From the NCBI GenBank assembly GCA_964554125.1, contig CAZKNG010000002.1:16720-80719 (forward strand): 64,000 nucleotides of DNA, written 5' to 3'. The notes beneath the pieces are model-generated. The model searched no databases, was not told the DNA's origin, and saw only the letters and a list, made by a program, of their open reading frames with translations. The position numbers and the translations under genes are program-made. Shown piece after piece: positions 1-8,812 of the stretch (the first letter of the stretch is position 1; every line of letters begins with the position of its first letter). Source of the DNA: JAGHBT01 sp035311885. Lineage in GTDB: Bacteria > Krumholzibacteriota > Krumholzibacteriia > Krumholzibacteriales > WJIX01.

Positions 1-1203
1 ACAGGAGATCCTCAGGATGCGGACATAATAATAGTAAATACATGCAGTATCAGAAAGCATGCTGAAACAAGGGCAATCAACCATCTTCACAAACTGTCCA
101 GAATCAACAACGCCGTTCTAGCCGTATGTGGTTGCATGGCCCAAAGAATGGGGATTGAGCTTAAGAAAATAGTTCCCGGAATTGACATTATATCCGGACC
201 GGATAATTATAAACAGTTGGTATCTATTCTTTCGGGGAATCTTGATGAAATCTCCAACACAATACTTCTTGAAAGAAAACATGACACAACTTATAAACTT
301 CCCCTGCGGTGTAATGAAGAGCAAATCAGACCCTCGAAATTTTTATCAATAACCAGGGGGTGTGAAAATTATTGTACCTATTGTATCGTCCCGTATCTCA
401 GAGGAGATTTAAGGAGTAAAGCTCCAGATATCGTGATTAGCGAAATCAACAGAATGCACATAAGCGGAGTTAGAGAGGTAACTTTACTTGGACAGAATGT
501 AATGGCTTATCAGTATGGAGACGTTGATTTTACCAGTCTGGTGGAATTGATTCTAGACAAGACAGGTATTGACAGGATTCGATTTCTTACTACTCACCCT
601 AAAGATATAACAATGGAATTATTCCATATAATGGCTGCCAATAGTAGAGTATGTAATCATATACACCTTCCGCTCCAATCCGGAAGCAACAGAATATTAA
701 AGCTGATGGGAAGAAAATATACGCGTGAAGACTATATCTCCAGTGTTGAAGAAGCCAGGAAAATCGTTCCAGACCTCGCTATAACTACCGATATAATTGT
801 AGGTTTCCCGACTGAAGATGAATCAGATTTTGAGAAGACAATGGAATTGATTGAATACATTCGATTTGATTCAGCTTTTACTTTTAAATACTCGCCCAGG
901 GAAGGAACCTCGGCATACAGAATGGATGATAACGTAAGTGTCGATACCAAAAAGAAACGTCTTGAGAGACTAAATAAAAGGGTAAAAGAAATACGTTATG
1001 ATATTTTTAGTAAACTAAATGGCCGGAAATTCAAAATCCTGCTTGACGGAAGAACCAAAAAGGGTAAAAATCAATACATCAAGGGAAGAACCACACATTT
1101 TAGGAATGTGAAAGTTAATAAGAGTAGTTTAAAAGAAGGTGAGTTTATAAATGTAAAACTCAAGAAACTTGAAGGTTTTACATTTATAGGAGAAGAAATA
1201 TAG
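1..1203 (+). CDS. miaB: tRNA-2-methylthio-N6-dimethylallyladenosine synthase, 5'-truncated by window edge
   Basis: This is the methylthiotransferase that converts i6A37 to ms2i6A37 in tRNAs reading UNN codons, using two iron-sulfur clusters. The frame is open from base 1. The N-terminal UPF0004 domain shows VNTCSIR (Cys at window residue 15) and GCMAQ (Cys45), but the first cluster cysteine lies outside the window. The radical-SAM CxxxCxxC motif (GCENYCTYC) is at residues 121-128. A basic C-terminal TRAM domain of about 65 residues binds tRNA. MiaA, which makes the substrate, is also in this window (17632-18546). The stop is followed after 12 bases by the lapA-like gene, so it probably heads or continues the operon running to mutS. 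The call is firm. Confidence 0.95.
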   Translation, partial: TGDPQDADIIIVNTCSIRKHAETRAINHLHKLSRINNAVLAVCGCMAQRMGIELKKIVPGIDIISGPDNYKQLVSILSGNLDEISNTILLERKHDTTYKLPLRCNEEQIRPSKFLSITRGCENYCTYCIVPYLRGDLRSKAPDIVISEINRMHISGVREVTLLGQNVMAYQYGDVDFTSLVELILDKTGIDRIRFLTTHPKDITMELFHIMAANSRVCNHIHLPLQSGSNRILKLMGRKYTREDYISSVEEARKIVPDLAITTDIIVGFPTEDESDFEKTMELIEYIRFDSAFTFKYSPREGTSAYRMDDNVSVDTKKKRLERLNKRVKEIRYDIFSKLNGRKFKILLDGRTKKGKNQYIKGRTTHFRNVKVNKSSLKEGEFINVKLKKLEGFTFIGEEI

Positions 1204-1215
1204 GGAGGTAATTCC

Positions 1216-1539
1216 GTGTGGATAGTAAGGGGAGTAGTTTTACTGATAGGAGCAATTGGGATTATTTGGCTAGGTACAGAGAACGCGGGAACTAAAGTTA
1301 CCTTTTATTTCTTTAACCATACACTTTACGATGTTACATTGAATCTCGTTATCATTACTTCTTTTATCTCTGGTATGATTATCTGGGCAATAGGATCCTG
1401 GATACGTGAAATGCAGTTGCTTCTGCGGCTCAGGAAAGGAAAGAAGGAAAGAAAAAAGCTTCTTGATGAAATTTCAGAATTAAGAAATATGCCTTTGAAT
1501 GAAGAATCTTTAGATGAAGATGGACTAATTCAACCCTGA
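1216..1539 (+). CDS. lapA: LapA-domain (DUF1049) inner-membrane protein
   Basis: A 107-residue protein with two hydrophobic segments (about residues 2-20 and 40-62) followed by a charged cytoplasmic tail. This is the LapA/DUF1049 layout, including the conserved N-terminal run ending in ENAGTKVTF. The start is GTG, placed by a GGGAGG ribosome site seven bases upstream. In E. coli LapA is encoded with LapB and takes part in control of lipopolysaccharide synthesis. The next gene here is LapB-like, so the same pairing is kept. Function in this organism is inferred from family and neighbour; the sequence itself supports only a small two-segment membrane protein of this family. Confidence 0.75.
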   Translation: MWIVRGVVLLIGAIGIIWLGTENAGTKVTFYFFNHTLYDVTLNLVIITSFISGMIIWAIGSWIREMQLLLRLRKGKKERKKLLDEISELRNMPLNEESLDEDGLIQP

Positions 1540-1559
1540 AATCATTAACCTAATCTATT

Positions 1560-2714
1560 ATGAACACTAAAATTATTTTGATTGCAATTCTCGCTGGAAT
1601 CTTCCTTCTACTTGCGCTCCTGATCTGGATTGGGAGAAAGAAGAGGGAGCGATTGCCCAAATCTTTATATATAGAAGCTCTTTACGCACTCCTGGGCGGA
1701 AAGAAGAAACTTGCTCTGAGCTATCTAAAGGATGCGGTAAAAAAAGGCGAAAACAGGGTTGGGGCCTATATACTTCTGGGGAAACTGCTCAGAGAAAATG
1801 GTCAACCTCTTAAAGCTCTTCAGATACACAGGAGCATGGCAATTAGAAAGGATATTTCGGACGTTGAAAAAAACCGGATAAAACTGGCTATAGCAAGAGA
1901 TCTTGCCGCTATCGGAAGAACAGATGAGGCAATAGATCTGCTCGAAGCTATTAAAAATATCAAGAGGAATAGAGAGGCGCTTCTTACCCTCAATAGATTA
2001 AACCACTTGAAAGGTAATTTCAAAAAGGCTTACAGGAATATAAAAGCAGCTTCTGAACTCGATCCTTCTATATCAAAAGATGTAGTAGCTTCTTATCTTG
2101 TATCAGCATCATCGATATGTCTGAAAGAAAAAAGGATTGAGGAATCTCTGAAATATTCCGATCTAGCTTTAAAATATAATTCCGATTTTCCATCAGCATT
2201 ATATATGTCAGGAAAGGCCCTTGTTTCGAATGGCAGGAAGAGCAGGGCAATTGAAAAATGGGTTTCTCTCTTGAAAATCGATATATCTTTTTTCAGTCTG
2301 ACAATAAGAATGATCGAGGAAACACTTTTTGAGGAACAGAAATTTCAGCAACTCGAAACGATCCTCAACGATCTATACCAACAGCACTCCGGAAATCCGG
2401 ATATTTTTATTTCACTTGTTTCCTTCTATGAAAAGAAAGGTCAGCCTGAAAAGGTAATTCGTCTTTTCGAAAATGAAGCGGGACAACTGAAAATTAACAA
2501 TTTAATAAAAATAGAGATGGCTCTTATATATATTAATAACGACCGTGTTGATAAAGCAATTCAAACACTCAGAATTGATTCTGCAGAAAAAAAGAAAGAG
2601 AACCGATACATTTGTACTGTTTGTAATAATCAGGTAAACATTCCTCTTTCTTATTGTGAGAATTGCGGTGGTATTGATACTTTTAGAAAGTACAATGAAG
2701 AAATTCCTGATTAG
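1560..2714 (+). CDS. lapB: LapB-like TPR protein with C-terminal rubredoxin-type zinc ribbon
   Basis: 384 residues, close to the E. coli LapB length (389). It has an N-terminal membrane anchor (residues 4-24), then tetratricopeptide repeats through about residue 340, then a four-cysteine metal-binding knuckle (Cys352, Cys355, Cys366, Cys369) at the extreme C-terminus. That order (anchor, TPR, rubredoxin knuckle) is diagnostic for LapB/YciM, which promotes FtsH-dependent turnover of LpxC and so balances lipopolysaccharide with phospholipid. It lies 20 bases after the LapA-like gene and overlaps the following SPOR gene. The ribosome site is weak, consistent with coupling to lapA. The molecular role here is inferred from family membership. 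Confidence 0.82.
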   Translation: MNTKIILIAILAGIFLLLALLIWIGRKKRERLPKSLYIEALYALLGGKKKLALSYLKDAVKKGENRVGAYILLGKLLRENGQPLKALQIHRSMAIRKDISDVEKNRIKLAIARDLAAIGRTDEAIDLLEAIKNIKRNREALLTLNRLNHLKGNFKKAYRNIKAASELDPSISKDVVASYLVSASSICLKEKRIEESLKYSDLALKYNSDFPSALYMSGKALVSNGRKSRAIEKWVSLLKIDISFFSLTIRMIEETLFEEQKFQQLETILNDLYQQHSGNPDIFISLVSFYEKKGQPEKVIRLFENEAGQLKINNLIKIEMALIYINNDRVDKAIQTLRIDSAEKKKENRYICTVCNNQVNIPLSYCENCGGIDTFRKYNEEIPD

Positions 2715-3747
2715 TTCATCACTGCTTGCAGGCATCCTCCTGTTATTTCCCCGGATAACTGTATCTGTGCCTTATAGTCTCATCAAAGTAAAGAGGCATT
2801 TCGATCAGGTTAAATATACTGAAGCAAAGAAGGAGTTATTGAAGCTTGTGGATGATTTGAGAGGAAATAACTTTTATCATGGAAAACTCTTTCAGGCCCG
2901 TCTCGAAACCGATATCGGCAAGAGCACTAAGATTTACAAAGAGATTATTGCTTCACCCGGAAGCCCTGTCTCCTTTATTGCAAGAACCGAATTGGCTAAA
3001 ATTTATTACTCACTTGGAAAATACAACAGGGCCCTTAAGTTGATAGAAAGGATTCCGGTATCCTCCGGATCAAGTATTCGTATGGAAGCCCTTTACTTCC
3101 GGGGATTGTGCTTCAAGGAATCAGGAGCACTGAGCAAAGCGAGGAAAGACTTTCTCAGGGTTGACAAGGGAGAGTATCTCTATCGAAGTTATATGGAAAG
3201 AGCTCAACTTGATATGGAGGAAGGTAATTATCAAGGGGCGATCGAGAAATACGAAACTATAGGGGGGATTCATTCAAACCCATTAGCTGCCTTTAAATTA
3301 GGTGAATGTCTTGAGATAACCGGAGATTCACAAAAGGCTTTTGAAGTATATCGTTCGCTCAAGAAGTTGTTTCCAAAATCTATAGAGTCAGCGAAAGCAA
3401 TTGATAAAATGCGTATCCTTGTTTCAGTGAAAAACAAAGATAAGGGCGAAGAAATGGCTGAATCAATGGGACGTGCCGGAAATGAAGAAGATAGTATTAC
3501 TGACAAACGAGACGCGTATACTATTCAATTCGGAGCGTTTCAGGACCGCCAGAATGCGTCAAGAGTTTCCTCGAAACTTTCCAGGCTGTTCCCGCATGTC
3601 AGAGTCGAATCTAAATATATAACTTCCGGTACGAAACTTTTCAGGGTCAGAGTCGGCAGATACAACGAGAGAAAAAGCGCAGAAGAAGATTCTCTTCTGG
3701 CAACAGATAAGCTCGGACTTACCTGCAGAATTCTGACAATCAATTAA
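2695..3747 (+). CDS. secreted TPR protein with C-terminal SPOR domain
   Basis: About 350 residues from the ATG at 2695, chosen because it begins a clear signal peptide (MKKFLISSSLLAGILLLFP). The earlier in-frame start at 2656 would bury that signal. Middle residues form tetratricopeptide-like helical repeats. The last 75 residues are a SPOR domain (starting AYTIQFGAFQDRQNA), which binds denuded peptidoglycan glycans at division sites. The gene overlaps the end of the lapB-like gene by 20 bases and ends one base before mutS. It is probably a periplasmic cell-wall protein of division or envelope remodelling. The exact partner is unknown. Confidence 0.8.
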   Translation: MKKFLISSSLLAGILLLFPRITVSVPYSLIKVKRHFDQVKYTEAKKELLKLVDDLRGNNFYHGKLFQARLETDIGKSTKIYKEIIASPGSPVSFIARTELAKIYYSLGKYNRALKLIERIPVSSGSSIRMEALYFRGLCFKESGALSKARKDFLRVDKGEYLYRSYMERAQLDMEEGNYQGAIEKYETIGGIHSNPLAAFKLGECLEITGDSQKAFEVYRSLKKLFPKSIESAKAIDKMRILVSVKNKDKGEEMAESMGRAGNEEDSITDKRDAYTIQFGAFQDRQNASRVSSKLSRLFPHVRVESKYITSGTKLFRVRVGRYNERKSAEEDSLLATDKLGLTCRILTIN

Positions 3748-3748
3748 T

Positions 3749-6331
3749 ATGGCAATAAAACTAACACCACTTATGGCTCAATATCATGAGCTGAAGCAAA
3801 AATACAGCGACGGGATCCTGTTTTTTCAAGTAGGGGATTTCTATGAAACCTTTTATGAAGACGCGGAGGAGGTTTCAAGAATTCTTAATATAGCCCTTAC
3901 TTCGCGGGATAAACAAAATCCTGTCCCCCTTGCCGGAGTCCCTATACATGCTGTTGACGCGTACGCGGCAAAACTTCTGCAGGCAGGGAAGAAGATTGTT
4001 ATATGCGATCAGGTCGAGGAGGCCTCAGCATCAAAAGGCCTTGTCAAAAGAGCAGTAACGGATGTTATAACTCCGGGAACATCACTTTCACCCGCGACTC
4101 TAAGTGATAAAAAGAATGATTATGTTCTTTCTTTGAAGAGAGAAGGAAAACTGGTCGGATTTGCTGTTCTTTCACTTTCAACCGGTGAATTCAGTGTCGG
4201 GGAAGACGATATAAGTACTGTAGAAAATATGCTTGCTGTTACGAATATCCGTGAAGCTATTTATTCAGGTGATTCTTCTTCCATCAGGGATCTTATAGAT
4301 AAAAATTCCCCGGGCTGTAAATTAGAAGATGTAAAACCCTATTATTTTAACTTTAACAGGGCGCGGGAGATTTTATTGAACCATTTCAATATTCAAAACC
4401 TCGTTGCTTTTGGTATTGAAAATAAGAGGGAAGCTACCGCGGCTGCGGGAGCTCTGCTTTCATATGTTAAAAATCTCCGGCAGAATAACTTATCCCATAT
4501 TACCAGAATTAAGTTTATAGACTCAAATGAAGCATTGATCCTCGACAGACAAACAGTCAGGAACCTGGAGCTTTTCAACCCGCTTCTGGGCGATTCTGAT
4601 GAGATAACCCTGATAAAGAATATAGATCATACTAAAACGGCAGCGGGTGGAAGGATGCTCCGCTCCTGGATTATGAGACCGCTACGTGAATCGGAAGATA
4701 TAAACCAAAGGCTGGACGCTGTGGAGGCTCTCTATTCCAATCAGATTTCCCTTCGCAAGATAAGAGAAACTCTCAAGAGATACCCTGACATTGAAAGAAT
4801 AATATCAAGGATTTCGACATGTAGAGCGGGGCCCAGGGAACTTCTGCAGCTTCTGGAAGCTCTTAAGCGCTCTCCCGGACTAACCGGAATAATCGAAAAT
4901 TTAAATGCAGGTTATCTGGATCTACATGCCGAATGTCTGGATGAACAGGTTGGAATTAAAAGTCTTATAAAGAATAGCATAAGCGAAGACTGCCCGGCTA
5001 ATCTACGCGCCGGAGGTGTAATAAAGAGAGGTTTCAATAAAGAGCTCGACAGATTTATAACCGAATCAGAGGAAGGAAAAGAGTGGATAGCCTCTCTCCA
5101 GGCGTCAGAACGGAAACAGACCGGTATATCTTCACTAAAAGTAGGTTATAATAAGATATTTGGTTATTATATTGAAGTGTCAAATGTTCATACGGACAAA
5201 GTGCCGGAACACTATATCGGGAAACAGACTCTCGTGTCTTCTAAACGCTATGTAACAGAAGAACTTACAGAGAAAGAAGGGGCAGTACTTTCAGCCCAGG
5301 CAAAGAGAATTGAATATGAAAAGAAAATATATGCCGACATTTGCGGGAGAATCACAGAAAACAGCTTAGTACTGCAGAAAATAGCCCGCGGAGTTGCCGT
5401 ACTTGACACCATTTCATCTCTGGCTCATTTAGCTCTTAAGAGAGATTACTGCAGACCTGAAGTAAATGATTCAAATAATCTTATCATTAAGGATGGTCGG
5501 CATCCAGTTGTTGAGATTATATCGAAAAAGGGATTTATACCGAATGATATTATTCTCAGACCTTCTTACAGACAAATACTGCTTATTACCGGACCGAACA
5601 TGGGAGGTAAATCAACTATAATCCGCCAGACTGCTCTTATCTCTATTCTCGCTCATGCCGGAAGTTTTGTTCCAGCTTCAACGGCGGAAATTGGGATTAT
5701 GGACCGGATTTTTACAAGAGTCGGATCAAGTGATAATCTTGCCGCCGGGGAAAGCACTTTTCTTGTTGAAATGAGTGAAACGGCAAAAATACTTCATAAC
5801 TGTACCTCAAAAAGTCTCGTTCTTCTTGATGAAGTGGGCCGGGGAACAAGTACAAGCGATGGTCTCAGTATCGCACAGGCCGTAACAGAATTTCTTTTAG
5901 ATGAAACAAAAAGAAAACCAAAAACCCTTTTTGCAACCCACTATCAGGAACTTACCTCTCTATCTGATAGATATCCGCGGTTATGTAATATGAAGGTTTC
6001 AATAAAGGAATGGAACGATGAAATAATTTTTCTATACAAACTTGTCGAAGGAAAAAGTGACAAGAGTTACGGCATTCATGTAGCCCGCCTTGCCGGCCTT
6101 CCCAAAAAAGTTATTGAGAGGGCCAATTCTATCCTGCAGTCTCTTCAGAGAAATAATACAGATTATTCCAAGCGGAATCTTCCTGACAGAGTTCAACCTT
6201 CGCTATTCTCAAAAGATGATCACATTGAAAAAATAATTAAAGTAATTGAAGAATGTGACGTTAACAGAATTACTCCGATTCAGGCAATTCAGATTCTTTC
6301 AAAGCTCAAGAAATTGTCTAAAAAGAACTAA
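3749..6331 (+). CDS. mutS: DNA mismatch repair protein MutS
   Basis: 860 residues, the normal MutS1 size. The mismatch-probing Phe-x-Glu motif lies in GDFYETFYEDA near residue 33. The clamp and lever domains follow, then the ABC-type ATPase with Walker A GPNMGGKST (about 615) and Walker B LLDEVGRGTSTSDG (about 692), and the conserved ATHYQEL histidine. A helix-turn-helix and a C-terminal tail complete it. MutS recognises mismatches and recruits MutL, which is encoded 12 kb downstream in the same direction. There is no clear Shine-Dalgarno, and the gene starts one base after the SPOR gene stop, so translational coupling is likely. Identity is secure. Confidence 0.98.
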   Translation: MAIKLTPLMAQYHELKQKYSDGILFFQVGDFYETFYEDAEEVSRILNIALTSRDKQNPVPLAGVPIHAVDAYAAKLLQAGKKIVICDQVEEASASKGLVKRAVTDVITPGTSLSPATLSDKKNDYVLSLKREGKLVGFAVLSLSTGEFSVGEDDISTVENMLAVTNIREAIYSGDSSSIRDLIDKNSPGCKLEDVKPYYFNFNRAREILLNHFNIQNLVAFGIENKREATAAAGALLSYVKNLRQNNLSHITRIKFIDSNEALILDRQTVRNLELFNPLLGDSDEITLIKNIDHTKTAAGGRMLRSWIMRPLRESEDINQRLDAVEALYSNQISLRKIRETLKRYPDIERIISRISTCRAGPRELLQLLEALKRSPGLTGIIENLNAGYLDLHAECLDEQVGIKSLIKNSISEDCPANLRAGGVIKRGFNKELDRFITESEEGKEWIASLQASERKQTGISSLKVGYNKIFGYYIEVSNVHTDKVPEHYIGKQTLVSSKRYVTEELTEKEGAVLSAQAKRIEYEKKIYADICGRITENSLVLQKIARGVAVLDTISSLAHLALKRDYCRPEVNDSNNLIIKDGRHPVVEIISKKGFIPNDIILRPSYRQILLITGPNMGGKSTIIRQTALISILAHAGSFVPASTAEIGIMDRIFTRVGSSDNLAAGESTFLVEMSETAKILHNCTSKSLVLLDEVGRGTSTSDGLSIAQAVTEFLLDETKRKPKTLFATHYQELTSLSDRYPRLCNMKVSIKEWNDEIIFLYKLVEGKSDKSYGIHVARLAGLPKKVIERANSILQSLQRNNTDYSKRNLPDRVQPSLFSKDDHIEKIIKVIEECDVNRITPIQAIQILSKLKKLSKKN

Positions 6332-6343
6332 TTATACTCCTTA

Positions 6344-6359
6344 TGGCTTAACATTTGCA
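6344..6359 (+). promoter_or_regulatory. sigma-54 (-24/-12) promoter candidate for the GAF protein gene
   Basis: TGGCTTAACATTTGCA matches the sigma-54 element (TGGCAC-N5-TTGCW) with the required GG-N10-GC spacing. It lies in the 84-base gap after mutS; the expected start near 6370 leaves a leader of about 45 bases before 6416. It is almost identical to the site ahead of the diguanylate cyclase at 49035-49050. Seen in sequence; function inferred. Confidence 0.6.
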
Positions 6360-6415
6360 TATCAATGCATTGTAAGTACTATACTATTCTAACAGGATAG
6401 ATAAAGGTTATTCAG

Positions 6416-8710
6416 ATGTCAAAAAAAGTGAAGATAGCAATAATTGGAGGAGGAGAAAAGCAGCTTTCAGTCCTCAGTCAATTCCATGAACTGTCGGAAT
6501 TTAATATACTGGGTGTTTATGATACCAACAAAAAGGCTTTAGCGCTTGAAATAGCCGAGATTATTGGTATCGATACTTATTCGGACAGTTCATTTGCTGA
6601 TAAATTCACCGACGCCGATTATATCGTAGCAGACAAGAATAATACCGGATTCAGGGAAGAAATAGAGCTGTTGACGGCGCAAGGCGCCCAAGTTATTGAT
6701 CTGCTGGATGCGCATAATATTAAGGAAAATAATACTATAACAGGATCATCTGAACCACATTCTAGTTACAGTAGATTTGAGAGTGCCCTGAAACAACTCA
6801 GCAGGCTTTCTGACAGAGATAAACTTCTGGAATGGATTCTGGGTATAGCTGTCGAGAGACTCGATGCTTCTTCAGGCTCCATAATGCTTTACTCTGAGAA
6901 TACTGAAGAACTTTATATTGGTTATGCAAAAGGACTCAGCAGTGAAGTGATCGAAAATACAAGACAGAAACTCGGAGAAGGTATTGCCGGAAAAGCTGCA
7001 TCATTGAGAAAGGTTATTCTAACTACAGATATCGCAAAAGGTGTTCGCGGTGTACTTGCTAAGAGGGAAAGAAACAAGATACAGACTGCAGTTACAGCCC
7101 CAATCATCTATCGGGGTAATCTGATCGGAGTCCTGAATATATCCACAGACAGAGATGAACGGGAACTTACAGAAAGTGATCGGGATACAGCTGAAATCAT
7201 ATCAAAGGAAATTGCACCTGTGCTTTATAAGCATATGGAAATTGATACAGTGAAATATAATAAGACTGAAAAGGAGATTCAGAATTTCATCGGGCATCTG
7301 ATCAGAAAAGAATGTGAGTTTCATGAAAAGTTTTCTCTTTTGAGCAAATTTATATCAAAGAGGTTTGATGCTGCTACAGTAGCGATATATACGGCAACTG
7401 ACGAGGGCGATTGGCTTATTTTAGGAGGAAGTGACAACCAAATTCAGCAAGAAGGATATTCTTCGAGGATACACTGCAGCAGCGGCAGTCTGGGGAAAGC
7501 ATACCTGAATTCTAAAGAGGTGATAATAACAGAAGATGCCGGTCTATCGAACACTGAAGACAGGAGAAACAGGGAAAAGGTTTCCTTTTTATACCTTCCG
7601 CTTGTAAACAATGATACAGTAGGAGTTCTTGTAATTGAATTTTCAAAGTTGGATCCATTCGAACAATTTATGAAGCACAAGGAAAACCTTTGTTTCCAAC
7701 TCGGGTTCTTTATTAATTCTCAACTCAAAGATCTCCGCCACAAACGTAACATGGAGAGACTTGAAAAGTTGTCAGATTTGACTCCTGAACTTATAGTATC
7801 GGGTAATATTGAAGACAGTATTGATAAGCTGTCTTCTTTTCTTTCTAAACTTGTAAGTGCCTCAATGGGAAGCTTACATTATTTTAAAAAGGGAAAGGAG
7901 AAAAGCGCATTTTTTAATTTTCCTTCCGACGAGCAATATTTCAGACGTCTTAAAAATTATGATTCGGAAATCACCAGAAGGACTATTGAAAGGTCAACTC
8001 CTGAGTGCACAAGCTACTTGACGACGGAAATAAATACCCTTGAATCTCCCCCCTTCTATTATTCTACAATTTCATACCCTGTAATTTCCAACGATAAGGA
8101 AAAGCTTATATACATTGGCTATAACAAGGAAACCATTTCACCCCTTGATTCCTCTATTTTCGGAAAGGGTGATATCAAGTTGCTGAGCAGAGGGGGGGAG
8201 ATTCTCAAATCAATTTACTCTTTCACAACTAAAGGCAAGGGAATAATAGAAGAAAGAGCAAAACCGGAAAGCCTTGAAGAATTACTGAAGTTTAATCAAT
8301 CACTTTTTATAAGTAAGGTTACAGGAGAAATAGAGAGAGCGGAAAGATACCACCAGACTTTTACGGTTACTGTCTTTAAAATAACCGGCCTGAAGGAATT
8401 ACTTCGGAAAGAACAGAGTAGGGGATTGATTCATATAAACCATATGAGCTCTAAATTAAAGAAAATCATAAGAAAAACAGATTTCTTTTCGTGGATCGAA
8501 CCAGATATCTTCGCTATCCTGTCTCTGGAAAGTTACGGAAGGATAACAAAACTTGAAAGGCGAATCAGAAGCTGTATTGACGATTACCTTAAAGAAAAAG
8601 ACCTTTTTGACCCGGAGCTCTTTCACTCTAAAAGTTCATTCGCCCGTTTCCCCGGCAAATCGGAAACGGCGCCCGTTCTTATTATGGAAGCTAAAAACGG
8701 ACTGGAATAG
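6416..8710 (+). CDS. multi-domain sensor: Rossmann-like, GAF domains, degenerate GGDEF
   Basis: 764 residues, soluble. The N-terminus (1-110) is Rossmann-like with IAIIGGGEKQL and a GVYDTN turn typical of dinucleotide-binding folds. Next come at least two GAF domains (about 130-270 and 295-440) and a third, divergent GAF-like region. The C-terminal 140 residues follow the GGDEF fold, but the catalytic loop reads EPDIF in place of GGDEF, so cyclase activity is unlikely. It may bind nucleotide or act as a scaffold. A ribosome site (AAAGG) and a sigma-54-like promoter precede it. It appears to be a single-gene unit between mutS and the peptide transporter. The ligand is unknown. Confidence 0.7.
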   Translation: MSKKVKIAIIGGGEKQLSVLSQFHELSEFNILGVYDTNKKALALEIAEIIGIDTYSDSSFADKFTDADYIVADKNNTGFREEIELLTAQGAQVIDLLDAHNIKENNTITGSSEPHSSYSRFESALKQLSRLSDRDKLLEWILGIAVERLDASSGSIMLYSENTEELYIGYAKGLSSEVIENTRQKLGEGIAGKAASLRKVILTTDIAKGVRGVLAKRERNKIQTAVTAPIIYRGNLIGVLNISTDRDERELTESDRDTAEIISKEIAPVLYKHMEIDTVKYNKTEKEIQNFIGHLIRKECEFHEKFSLLSKFISKRFDAATVAIYTATDEGDWLILGGSDNQIQQEGYSSRIHCSSGSLGKAYLNSKEVIITEDAGLSNTEDRRNREKVSFLYLPLVNNDTVGVLVIEFSKLDPFEQFMKHKENLCFQLGFFINSQLKDLRHKRNMERLEKLSDLTPELIVSGNIEDSIDKLSSFLSKLVSASMGSLHYFKKGKEKSAFFNFPSDEQYFRRLKNYDSEITRRTIERSTPECTSYLTTEINTLESPPFYYSTISYPVISNDKEKLIYIGYNKETISPLDSSIFGKGDIKLLSRGGEILKSIYSFTTKGKGIIEERAKPESLEELLKFNQSLFISKVTGEIERAERYHQTFTVTVFKITGLKELLRKEQSRGLIHINHMSSKLKKIIRKTDFFSWIEPDIFAILSLESYGRITKLERRIRSCIDDYLKEKDLFDPELFHSKSSFARFPGKSETAPVLIMEAKNGLE

Positions 8711-8741
8711 CTTTCATTACCAACAATAAAAACTTTATTGA

Positions 8742-8770
8742 TTGCAATGTTATTATTAATTTAGTACGAT
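8742..8770 (+). promoter_or_regulatory. possible sigma-70 promoter for the peptide transporter
   Basis: A -35-like TTGCAA (8742-8747), a 17-base spacer and a -10-like TACGAT (8765-8770) precede the strong AAGGAG ribosome site at 8802-8807. Each box matches four of six consensus bases, so this is tentative. Confidence 0.35.
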
Positions 8771-8812
8771 ATTGAAAACGTTCTGTACTTCTTAAATTCT
8801 AAAGGAGAGGGT

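Noticed and set aside
8724..8740. CAATAAA-AAC-TTTATTG stem after the GAF protein gene as a terminator
   Set aside because: The stem is entirely AT-rich apart from its ends and lacks a T run; too weak to call.
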